NCBI GenBank assembly: GCA_023392205.1
Contig: JAEVZN010000406.1
Coordinates: forward strand, 1-6,743
Length of the DNA: 6,743 bases
Direction: 5' to 3'
From: Pseudomonadota bacterium
GTDB taxonomy: Bacteria; Pseudomonadota; Alphaproteobacteria; Rhizobiales; Xanthobacteraceae
The notes below the pieces were generated by a model, which ran no database searches, was not told where the DNA came from, and saw only the letters and a program-made list of their open reading frames with translations. Below, in pieces: positions 1 to 6,285 of this stretch. Positions within the stretch are counted from its first letter, which is position 1; every line of letters starts with the position of its first letter. Position numbers and translations under genes: made by a program.

Positions 1-329
1 CCATCGATCTGATCCGGAGCGATCCGCTGGCGGTACGCGATGTCGACGCATTGGCGCGAGAAGTCGGCCTCTCACGCGCGCATTTCTATCGCCTGTTCGA
101 ACGGTCGACGCGGATGACGCCGCACATTTACGTCAATCTTCTTCGCATGGAGCTCGCGGTCAAGACGGTGTTGCATGGTCACGACAGCCTGTCTGCGGTC
201 AGCGACCAGCTTGGCTTTACGGCTCAAAGCCACTTTACGCGGTTTTTCCGGGACCATGCCGGCGCCAATCCAAGCGAATTCCGCCATGTCGCACGGATGA
301 GCCAGACCGCTAATCCGGCCCCGGTCTGA
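1..329 (+). CDS. AraC/XylS-family transcriptional regulator, C-terminal part (5' end outside window)
   Basis: The reading frame is open from the left edge (first full codon at base 3) to TGA at 327-329, so the gene begins upstream. The 108 visible residues form a complete AraC-type DNA-binding domain with two helix-turn-helix units. The first lies at about visible residues 15-36 (LAREVGLSRAHFYRLFE). The second lies at about 62-84, followed by the family signature ending in NPSEFR (89-94). The effector-binding N-terminal domain is not visible, so the ligand cannot be read from this sequence. AraC/XylS proteins usually bind paired direct repeats and activate nearby catabolic promoters. This gene lies 154 bases upstream of, and in the same direction as, the furoate-type operon, so it is probably that operon's regulator (inference). 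An internal TTG at 51 should not be taken as the start, because the domain begins before it. Confidence 0.93.
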   Translation, partial: IDLIRSDPLAVRDVDALAREVGLSRAHFYRLFERSTRMTPHIYVNLLRMELAVKTVLHGHDSLSAVSDQLGFTAQSHFTRFFRDHAGANPSEFRHVARMSQTANPAPV

Positions 330-360
330 AATTGTCGTCATCTTCCGCGAAGCCACTCGG

Positions 361-397
361 GGAATGAGACAAATCGGTAAATGGTGAGACAGGACGG
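361..397. promoter_or_regulatory. Candidate AraC-type operator: two direct repeats TGAGACA-N3-CGG, 20 bases apart
   Basis: TGAGACA occurs at 365-371 and again at 385-391. Both copies are followed after three bases by CGG, giving 10 of 13 identical positions. The start-to-start distance of 20 bases is close to two helical turns, which would place both copies on one DNA face. AraC/XylS regulators commonly bind paired direct repeats of about 21-base period just upstream of or overlapping the -35 region. These repeats lie between such a regulator and the operon it probably controls. No convincing sigma-70 -35/-10 pair was found downstream, as is common for activator-dependent promoters. The role is inferred from position and spacing only. 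Confidence 0.45.
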
Positions 398-466
398 CAT
401 CGACGCCGGCCCTCGTTCGTGAAAGCGTCCTGCGCAATCGTGCCAAAGAGCGCGATGCAACGTGTT

Positions 467-473
467 AGAGGGA
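467..473 (+). promoter_or_regulatory. Ribosome binding site of the Mo-subunit gene; start fixed by an in-frame stop
   Basis: AGAGGGA ends 10 bases before ATG 484. An in-frame TAG at 466-468, with no alternative start codon between it and 484, means translation of this frame cannot begin further upstream. The start at 484 is therefore the first possible one. Confidence 0.6.
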
Positions 474-483
474 CGCCCAGCCG

Positions 484-3426
484 ATGTCTGTTCAGCGCAC
501 CGCATGGTGCGGACAATCTGTCGAGCGCGTGGAGGATTTCGCGCTTCTGACCGGCCGTGGTCGCTTTGTCGACGACCTTGGGCTGCGGCTTGGCACCTTG
601 CATGCCGCAATTCTTCGTTCCCCGCACGCCCACGCGCGCATCGCTGCGATCCGCACCCAGGATGCGCGAGGTATCGCAGGTGTCACAGCCGTCCTGACCG
701 GCGCCGACATTATGAATAACTCCGCAAGCCTGCTGGTCGGCGTGAAGTCGCCGATTGAATGCTGGCCGATGGCCGTCGATCGGGTTCGTTATGTCGGCGA
801 GCCGGTCGCGCTCGGTGTTGCGGAGAGCCGATATCTCGCCGAAGACGCGATCGACCTCATCGAGGTCGAATACGAGCCGATGCCGGTCGTTATTGATCCC
901 GTTGCCGCACTCGAGCCGTCCAGCGCCGTTTTGCCCGACGCATTGAAGACAAACCTCGTCAGCGAGCGCTGCTTCCGTTATGGCGATCCCGAGCGGGCCT
1001 TTGCAAATGCCGCGCATATTGTGTCGGTCGATGTCCGCTATCCGCGCAACGGCTGCACGCCGATGGAGACCTGCGGCGTCGTCGCCGAATACGATCCGGG
1101 CGAGGACGCCTATGACGTGCTTGCAAATTTCATGGGTCCGTTCAGCCTTCATGCCGTGATGGCGCGTGCGCTGAGGGTCCCCAGCAATCGGTTTCGCCTT
1201 CGCACCCCACCCGATTCCGGTGGAAGCTTCGGCAACAAGCAGGCCGTCTTTCCCTATGTCGTGCTGGTCGGGATTGCAGCGAGGATCACCGGGCGGCCGG
1301 TCAAATGGATCGAGGACCGGCTGGAACATCTGTCGGCACTCGTATCCGCCACCAACCGTGCCAGTACGCTGAGAGCTGCGGTGGATGCGGACGGGCGCGT
1401 ACGCGCGCTCGCCTACGATCAGGTCGAGGATGTCGGCGCACATATCCGCGCGCCTGAGCCTGCCACGCTGTACCGGATGCATGGCAATCTGACCGGCGCC
1501 TATGACATCCGCAATCTGTCGGTTCGCAACCGCGTCGTGGTCACCAACAAGACCCCGACCGGGCTCAATCGGGGTTTCGGTGGCCCGCAAGTCTATTACG
1601 CCCTCGAAAGGCTGATACAGCGCATCGCGATCGAACTCGATCTTGATCCGCTCGATGTCATTCGAAAAAACCTGATCCCGTCCGGCGCATTCCCGTATCG
1701 AACCGCCAGCGGCGCGCTGCTGGATTCCGGCGATTACGTAAAAAGCTTCGACACCGCCCTCGCCGATGGCGGCTTTGCGGAATTGCGACAACGGCAAAAG
1801 GACGCGCGCGCGGCAGGCCGCATCTATGGCATCGGATTCACCGCCGCGGTGGAGCCCAGCGTCTCCAACATGGGCTATATTTCGACCTTGCTGACGCCGG
1901 ATGAACGCCGCAAGGCCGGGCCGAAGAATGGTGCGCAGGCGACCGCCACCATCTCGCTTGACCCGCTCGGTACGGTTTCGGTGCATGTCTCGTCCGTGCC
2001 GCAGGGCCAGGGGCATCGTACAGTCTTGTCGCAGATTGTGGCGGATGCGCTTGGGCTGAAGCCGTCCGATATTCGCGTCGTCACAGATTTCGACACCGCG
2101 CGCGACGCGTGGTCGATTGCATCCGGAAACTATGCGAGCCGCTTTGCCGCTGCGGTTGGCGGCGCAACCCAGCTTGCCGCGATCAAAATCCGCGACAAGC
2201 TGGCAAGGATCGCCGCCGCGCAACTCAATGTGCCGGCGCCGGAAATCGAATTTGCCGAAGGACGCGCCCGCGCGCGAAACAACCCCGACAATTCGATTGC
2301 ATTCGGACGGATTGCCGCGACAAGCCACTGGTCGCCGGGTCTGGTGCCGGACGACGATCAGGCTTTGCGCGAGACGGCGTTCTGGACTCCGCCGGAACTG
2401 ACCGCGCCGAACGATCAGGACGAAATCAATTCCTCGCTGTGCCACGGCTTTATTTTCGATTTCTGCGGGGTGGAGATCGACAGAACCACAGGCGCGGTGC
2501 GCATCGACAAATACGTCACAATGCACGATTGCGGCCGTGTCCTACATCCGGCGATGGTCGCGGGACAGGTCACGGGAGGCTTTGCGCACGCGGTGGGTGC
2601 CGCGTTCTTCGAGGAATTTTCCTACGGTCCTGATGGCAGCTTTCTGTCCGGTACGTTCGCCGACTATCTCGTGCCGACCGCGATGGAAATACCAACGCCA
2701 CTGATCTTGCATGTCGAGTCACCCTCACCGTTCACGCCGCTCGGGACCAAGGGGGTCGGTGAAGGCAATTGCATGAGCACACCCGTCTGCCTCGCCAACG
2801 CGGTGGCGGATGCGCTCGGAATCGCGGAGCTCGATCTGCCCCTGTCGCCTGCGAAAATTGCAGCACATCTGCATGGTGCCGAGAAAGCACGAACGCATCC
2901 GACGGCGTCCGCGACCGCCAAAGACGAAGCGTCCGGGCTCGCATTGCACGGACGCGGAGAGGCAAGGGTTGCGGCCCCTCCGCATGAGGTGTGGGCCATG
3001 CTGCTCAACCCGGACACATTGGCCTCGCTTATTCCCGGCGCGCACGCGGTCGAGAAAGTCTCCGACACCCATTTCCGTGCCGACGTTACGCTTGGCGTCG
3101 GACCTGTCTCCGGGCGCTACAAGGCAGATATCGCCTTGTCGGACCTCGTTGAACCCCAAGCCGTGACCCTCACGGGCCGGGTGACGGGGGCCCTCGGCGA
3201 CGGCCGCGGCGCGGGGCGGATTACGCTCGCTCCGACCACAGAGGGCGGCACGACCGTAACATACGACTATCACGCCGAGATTGGCGGCAAGGTCGCCGCC
3301 ATTGCCGGCCGCCTGCTCGACGGTGCCGCCAAAATCGTGATCCGCAAATTCTTCGAAGCGCTTGCGCGCAAGGCCGGCGGCGCAAAGCCCGGCCTGTTCG
3401 CGCGGCTGTTCGGAAGGCGCGCATGA
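484..3426 (+). CDS. hmfA: Furoyl-CoA dehydrogenase-type molybdenum hydroxylase large subunit with fused C-terminal CoxG-like (SRPBCC) domain
   Basis: This 980-residue protein is the catalytic Mo subunit of a xanthine dehydrogenase-family enzyme, probably hydroxylating 2-furoyl-CoA at C5 with oxygen from water. Residues about 15-130 form the N-terminal a/b hammerhead domain. The cofactor-binding region follows: GGSFGNK (246-252, a variant of the family GGGFGGK loop), the active-site loop GLNRGFGGPQ (360-369), PQGQGH (506-511) and GTKGVGEG with the expected catalytic base Glu760. The loop at 360-369 lacks the cysteine of the AYRCSFR motif, so this is not CO dehydrogenase. The enzyme part ends near residue 797. 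A linker rich in Ala and Thr (about 799-818) leads to a CoxG-like SRPBCC domain (about 819-965) and a basic, aromatic tail (GLFARLFGRRA). Typical large subunits are about 770-800 residues, so the fusion accounts for the extra length. It overlaps the FAD-subunit gene by ATGA. Family is certain; substrate is inferred from the gene cluster. Confidence 0.82.
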   Translation: MSVQRTAWCGQSVERVEDFALLTGRGRFVDDLGLRLGTLHAAILRSPHAHARIAAIRTQDARGIAGVTAVLTGADIMNNSASLLVGVKSPIECWPMAVDRVRYVGEPVALGVAESRYLAEDAIDLIEVEYEPMPVVIDPVAALEPSSAVLPDALKTNLVSERCFRYGDPERAFANAAHIVSVDVRYPRNGCTPMETCGVVAEYDPGEDAYDVLANFMGPFSLHAVMARALRVPSNRFRLRTPPDSGGSFGNKQAVFPYVVLVGIAARITGRPVKWIEDRLEHLSALVSATNRASTLRAAVDADGRVRALAYDQVEDVGAHIRAPEPATLYRMHGNLTGAYDIRNLSVRNRVVVTNKTPTGLNRGFGGPQVYYALERLIQRIAIELDLDPLDVIRKNLIPSGAFPYRTASGALLDSGDYVKSFDTALADGGFAELRQRQKDARAAGRIYGIGFTAAVEPSVSNMGYISTLLTPDERRKAGPKNGAQATATISLDPLGTVSVHVSSVPQGQGHRTVLSQIVADALGLKPSDIRVVTDFDTARDAWSIASGNYASRFAAAVGGATQLAAIKIRDKLARIAAAQLNVPAPEIEFAEGRARARNNPDNSIAFGRIAATSHWSPGLVPDDDQALRETAFWTPPELTAPNDQDEINSSLCHGFIFDFCGVEIDRTTGAVRIDKYVTMHDCGRVLHPAMVAGQVTGGFAHAVGAAFFEEFSYGPDGSFLSGTFADYLVPTAMEIPTPLILHVESPSPFTPLGTKGVGEGNCMSTPVCLANAVADALGIAELDLPLSPAKIAAHLHGAEKARTHPTASATAKDEASGLALHGRGEARVAAPPHEVWAMLLNPDTLASLIPGAHAVEKVSDTHFRADVTLGVGPVSGRYKADIALSDLVEPQAVTLTGRVTGALGDGRGAGRITLAPTTEGGTTVTYDYHAEIGGKVAAIAGRLLDGAAKIVIRKFFEALARKAGGAKPGLFARLFGRRA

Positions 3427-4250
3427 AACCCGCCCGCTTCGATTACCTGCGCGCCGAAACGCTGTCCGAAGCGCATGACGCCCTTCACGAATGCGGCGCC
3501 GATGCGCGCATCCTCGCTGGCGGCCAGACGCTGATGCCGATGCTGTCGATGCGGCTGGCGCGGCCGAAGGTAGTGGTCGATGTGATGCATGTCCGGGACC
3601 TTGGCAAGATTTCGGACGCGGCCGGATCGATCCGTGTGGGCGCCGGTGTGCGGCAGGCCGAATTGCTCGACTGGCCAGACCTGCCATCCCTTCAGCCCCT
3701 ACTCGCCGCTGCCTTGCCCTGGGTCGGACATGCGCAGACCCGAAGCCGGGGAACGGTTTGCGGCTCGGCGGCCCATGCCGATCCGAGCGCCGAAATCCCG
3801 CTCGCTTTGGTCGCGCTTGAAGGAACGATTGAACTCTCGTCCCGCCGGAAGCGCCGTAACGTCAAGGCGGAGGACTTCTTCAACGGCATGATGTCGACCG
3901 ACCGCGACAGCACCGAGCTGATCGAGGCCGTTCACTTTCCGAAGTCGCAAACTGGATATGGCTACGCCTTCCAGGAATTCGGCCGGCGGCATGGCGACTT
4001 CGCCATCGTCGCCTGTGCTGCGGTCGTATCCGACACGGCGACGCGGCTCGCGATCGGCGGCGTCGCCGACTGCCCCACCGCGCGCAATTTCGGCACCCTG
4101 GATGGGGAGGCGCTCGACGACGCGCTCGACGCCTTCGCCTTCGACCTCGACGCCCGTGACGACCTGCATGCCACCGGACGCTATCGCCGCGAGCTGGTGC
4201 GCCGGATGGGGCGCGCGACCATTGCGGAGGGGCGCCGATGCCGCGCCTGA
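3423..4250 (+). CDS. hmfB: Furoyl-CoA dehydrogenase-type FAD-binding medium subunit (CoxM-like)
   Basis: This 275-residue protein matches the usual length of the FAD subunit of trimeric molybdenum hydroxylases. It passes electrons from the [2Fe-2S] centres to an outside acceptor. The two FAD-contact segments of the family are visible: AGGQT at 32-36 within ILAGGQTLMPMLSMRL, and RGTVCGS at 109-115 (the TIGG-type loop) followed by HADPSAE at 118-124. The C-terminal CODH_FAD_C-type domain runs from about residue 165 to 270. It lacks the roughly 40-residue insert with four cysteines that carries a [4Fe-4S] cluster in 4-hydroxybenzoyl-CoA reductase beta subunits, which argues against that assignment. 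ATG 3423 overlaps the upstream stop by four bases, and GGAAGG (3412-3417) within the end of the upstream gene serves as ribosome binding site. The specific substrate is inferred from the cluster. Confidence 0.82.
   Translation: MKPARFDYLRAETLSEAHDALHECGADARILAGGQTLMPMLSMRLARPKVVVDVMHVRDLGKISDAAGSIRVGAGVRQAELLDWPDLPSLQPLLAAALPWVGHAQTRSRGTVCGSAAHADPSAEIPLALVALEGTIELSSRRKRRNVKAEDFFNGMMSTDRDSTELIEAVHFPKSQTGYGYAFQEFGRRHGDFAIVACAAVVSDTATRLAIGGVADCPTARNFGTLDGEALDDALDAFAFDLDARDDLHATGRYRRELVRRMGRATIAEGRRCRA
4226..4232 (+). promoter_or_regulatory. Ribosome binding site of the [2Fe-2S] subunit gene, inside the end of the FAD-subunit gene
   Basis: GGAGGGG ends five bases before ATG 4238. It supports that start although it makes the gene overlap the preceding one by 13 bases. 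Confidence 0.65.
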
Positions 4251-4747
4251 GCGCCGACACACGACATCCCGTCCGCCTGACAGTCAACGGACGCAGGTTG
4301 GAAGCGCAGGCGGAGCCGCGGCTATTGCTGAGCGATTTCCTGCGGCACGAACTCGGACTGACCGGCACCCATGTCGGCTGCGAACACGGCGTGTGCGGCG
4401 CCTGCACGATCCAGATCGACGGCGTGCCGGCGCGCTCATGCCTGACGCTCGCGGTGCAAGCGGACGGTGCGGACATCCGCACGGTGGAAGGGCTCGCACC
4501 CGAACCCGGCCGACTTTCGGTTCTGCAGGAAGCGTTCAGCCGCAATCACGCGCTGCAATGCGGGTTCTGCACCGCCGGCATCCTGATGTCGCTGGATGTA
4601 TTCCTGCGCGGGCGTCCCGACCCGAGCGAAGGCGAATTGCGCGAATTCCTGGGCGGTCATCTGTGCCGATGCACCGGCTACGCGCCGATTATCGCTGCGG
4701 CGAAAGATGCTGCCGCACGGCTCAGGGAGGCATCGTCACATGCTTGA
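4238..4747 (+). CDS. hmfC: Furoyl-CoA dehydrogenase-type [2Fe-2S] small subunit (CoxS-like)
   Basis: This 169-residue protein carries the two [2Fe-2S] clusters that move electrons from the Mo centre to FAD. All eight cluster ligands are present. The N-terminal plant-ferredoxin-type domain has Cys48, Cys53, Cys56 and Cys68 (GCEHGVCGACT). The C-terminal helical domain has Cys108, Cys111, Cys143 and Cys145 (CGFC and CRC). Length and domain order are normal for the family, and no signal peptide is present, consistent with a cytoplasmic enzyme. Its start overlaps the FAD-subunit gene by 13 bases and has a strong ribosome binding site. Its end overlaps the CoA-ligase gene by 8 bases. The family is certain; the assignment to furoyl-CoA oxidation rests on the neighbouring ligase and crotonase-fold genes. 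Confidence 0.85.
   Translation: MPRLSADTRHPVRLTVNGRRLEAQAEPRLLLSDFLRHELGLTGTHVGCEHGVCGACTIQIDGVPARSCLTLAVQADGADIRTVEGLAPEPGRLSVLQEAFSRNHALQCGFCTAGILMSLDVFLRGRPDPSEGELREFLGGHLCRCTGYAPIIAAAKDAAARLREASSHA
4724..4730 (+). promoter_or_regulatory. Ribosome binding site that fixes the CoA-ligase start at 4740
   Basis: AGGGAGG ends nine bases before ATG 4740. It supports this start over the in-frame ATG at 4596, which would place 48 extra residues over the iron-sulfur domain of the preceding gene. Confidence 0.65.
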
Positions 4748-6284
4748 CCTCGGCACCAGCTTCATCGCCAGCGTCGAGCGCAAACCCGATGCGCTCGCTT
4801 TTGTCGACGGCCCGCTGCGGCTCACCTATTCGCAATCCTACGAACGGATTTCGGCTCTGGTCGAGAGCTTCGACGATCTCGGCCTCAAGCCCGGCGACCA
4901 TATTGTGACGCTCTTGCAGAACCGGTGGGAAGCGGCGCTCATTCACTGGGCGTGTCAGTTTGCAGGAATTGTCATCACGCCGATCAACTGGCGCGCCAAG
5001 TCCGACGAGGTCGATTACAGCGTCGAGAATTCCGAAGCAAAGGCTGTGATTTTCGAAGATGCTTCCGCGCTATGCGTGCGCGGCTCGGCGCAGGCCCGCG
5101 CGAAAATCCGGATCGTCCTGAATGGTGCACGCGGCGATGAGATCGCCTTCGGGACCATGATTGACCGCAAGGCGTCACCGGCCGGGCCACGCGTATCGGC
5201 CGAGGCATGGTCGGTGATGCTCTATACCTCCGGCACGACAGCGAAGCCGAAAGGCGTGCCGCGCCGCCAGCGCGCGGAGCGCTCAGCGGCGATCGCACAT
5301 GTCGCGCAGAACCTCTACGGCATAGGCGAGCGGACGCTGGGAGTCATGCCGCTCTATCACACCATGGGCGTGCGCTCGCTGCTGGCCATGTCGCTCATCA
5401 ATGGCGCCTTCATCTGCCTGCCCCGCTTCGATGTCGGCGGTGCCTTGGCCCTGATCGAATCCGAGCGGGTCACCAATCTCTATCTGGTGCCGACACTGTA
5501 TCACGATCTCCTTTATAACGACCGGTTCGCGCACACAGACGTCTCCTCCGTCCGCAAGCTTGGCTTTGCAGGCGCGTCGATGACCGACGGACTTCTCAAG
5601 GCGCTGACGGCTGCTTTCAAGCCCGACCTGTTCGTCAATCATTATGGATCGTCGGAAATCTATACTTTCACGATCGATCAGAATGCGCCCGCCAAGCCCG
5701 GTTCTGCCGGCCGCGCAGGAATCAACCAGCGGATCCGGGTCGTGAAGCTTGGCGCCGCCGATCCGGACGATCTTGCCGCCCGCAACGAGGAAGGCGAGAT
5801 CATCGCATCGCTTCTGGGTGACGAATCGTTCGAGAGCTATTGGCGGCGGCCGGATGCCGACGCAAGAGCGTTGCGCAGGGGATGGTATTTCACGGGAGAT
5901 ACCGGCTATCTCGACGCCGAGGGCGACCTGTTCGTAACCGGCCGCGTCGATGACATGATCATCACCGGAGGCGAAAACGTCTCGCCGGTCGAGATCGAAA
6001 GCTGCCTGTCGCTGCATCCTGCGGTCGCCGAAGTTGCGGTGGTGGGCCTTCCGGACGAGCGCTGGGGCAAGATCGTCGCCGCCTTCGTCAAGCGGCGCGA
6101 TGCCGCCACCGAAGCCGAGCTGGATCAGTTCTGCCGCACGACCGGGCTCGCCAATTTCAAGCGGCCCCGCCGCTATGTCTTCGTGAGCGAAATTCCGAAA
6201 TCTCCAGTCGGAAAGCTCCTGCGCCGCAAACTGGTCGAGGGCGAATACCAGGTCGAGAACACACCCGCGCAAAAGGCAATGTAG
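4740..6284 (+). CDS. hmfD: Acyl-CoA synthetase (AMP-forming), probable 2-furoate--CoA ligase
   Basis: This 514-residue protein of the acyl/aryl-CoA ligase (ANL) superfamily would activate the ring acid with ATP and CoA, releasing AMP and pyrophosphate. The family motifs are present in order. The phosphate loop YTSGTTAKPKGV is at 162-173, with Ala where Gly is usual. The adenine-site segment YGSSE is at 302-306. YFTGDTGYLD (383-392) holds the ribose-binding Asp. The hinge region GRVDDMIITGGENVSPVEIE is at 401-420, and PKSPVGKLLRRKL (486-498) carries the catalytic lysine Lys492. The chosen ATG has a good ribosome binding site and gives a normal N-terminus. It overlaps the FeS-subunit gene by 8 bases and is followed after one base by the crotonase-fold gene. 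The acid substrate cannot be read from the sequence: furoate is inferred from the gene set, and a benzoate-type or thiophene acid remains possible. Confidence 0.8.
   Translation: MLDLGTSFIASVERKPDALAFVDGPLRLTYSQSYERISALVESFDDLGLKPGDHIVTLLQNRWEAALIHWACQFAGIVITPINWRAKSDEVDYSVENSEAKAVIFEDASALCVRGSAQARAKIRIVLNGARGDEIAFGTMIDRKASPAGPRVSAEAWSVMLYTSGTTAKPKGVPRRQRAERSAAIAHVAQNLYGIGERTLGVMPLYHTMGVRSLLAMSLINGAFICLPRFDVGGALALIESERVTNLYLVPTLYHDLLYNDRFAHTDVSSVRKLGFAGASMTDGLLKALTAAFKPDLFVNHYGSSEIYTFTIDQNAPAKPGSAGRAGINQRIRVVKLGAADPDDLAARNEEGEIIASLLGDESFESYWRRPDADARALRRGWYFTGDTGYLDAEGDLFVTGRVDDMIITGGENVSPVEIESCLSLHPAVAEVAVVGLPDERWGKIVAAFVKRRDAATEAELDQFCRTTGLANFKRPRRYVFVSEIPKSPVGKLLRRKLVEGEYQVENTPAQKAM
6272..6276 (+). 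promoter_or_regulatory. Ribosome binding site of the crotonase-fold gene
   Basis: AAAGG ends nine bases before ATG 6286 and lies within the last codons of the ligase gene. It favours this start over the in-frame ATG at 6295, which has no good site at that distance. Confidence 0.45.
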
Positions 6285-6285
6285 C

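Noticed and set aside
398..466. Possible sigma-70 or sigma-54 promoter for the operon
   Set aside because: No -35/-10 pair with acceptable match and spacing and no GG/GC-type -24/-12 element was found. Any promoter is probably weak and activator-dependent, so no box is called.
310..2526. Very long open frame (738 codons) on the minus strand, opposite the Mo-subunit gene
   Set aside because: Its codons lie exactly opposite those of the plus-strand gene, so a stop would need a TTA, CTA or TCA sense codon, which are rare in GC-rich genomes. The translation shows no recognisable domain, while the plus strand encodes a full Mo hydroxylase.
2725..3687. Minus-strand open frame of 320 codons across the end of the Mo subunit and start of the FAD subunit
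   Set aside because: It is in the codon-aligned antisense phase, its translation is biased to Arg and Ala with no domain, and both plus-strand genes beneath it are well supported.
4596..4739. Longer start for the CoA ligase at ATG 4596 (48 more residues)
   Set aside because: The extension overlaps the conserved second [2Fe-2S] domain of the preceding gene in another frame and has no ligase-like sequence. ATG 4740 has a good ribosome binding site.
484..4747. Reading the three-subunit enzyme as aerobic CO dehydrogenase (coxMSL)
   Set aside because: The large subunit lacks the AYRCSFR active-site motif with its essential cysteine, the gene order is large-medium-small rather than M-S-L, and a CoA ligase and crotonase-fold gene follow.
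484..6284. Reading the cluster as 4-hydroxybenzoyl-CoA reductase plus its ligase (hba/hcr)
   Set aside because: The FAD subunit is 275 residues without the cysteine-bearing insert for the extra [4Fe-4S] cluster of that enzyme, and the large subunit carries a CoxG-like extension not expected there.
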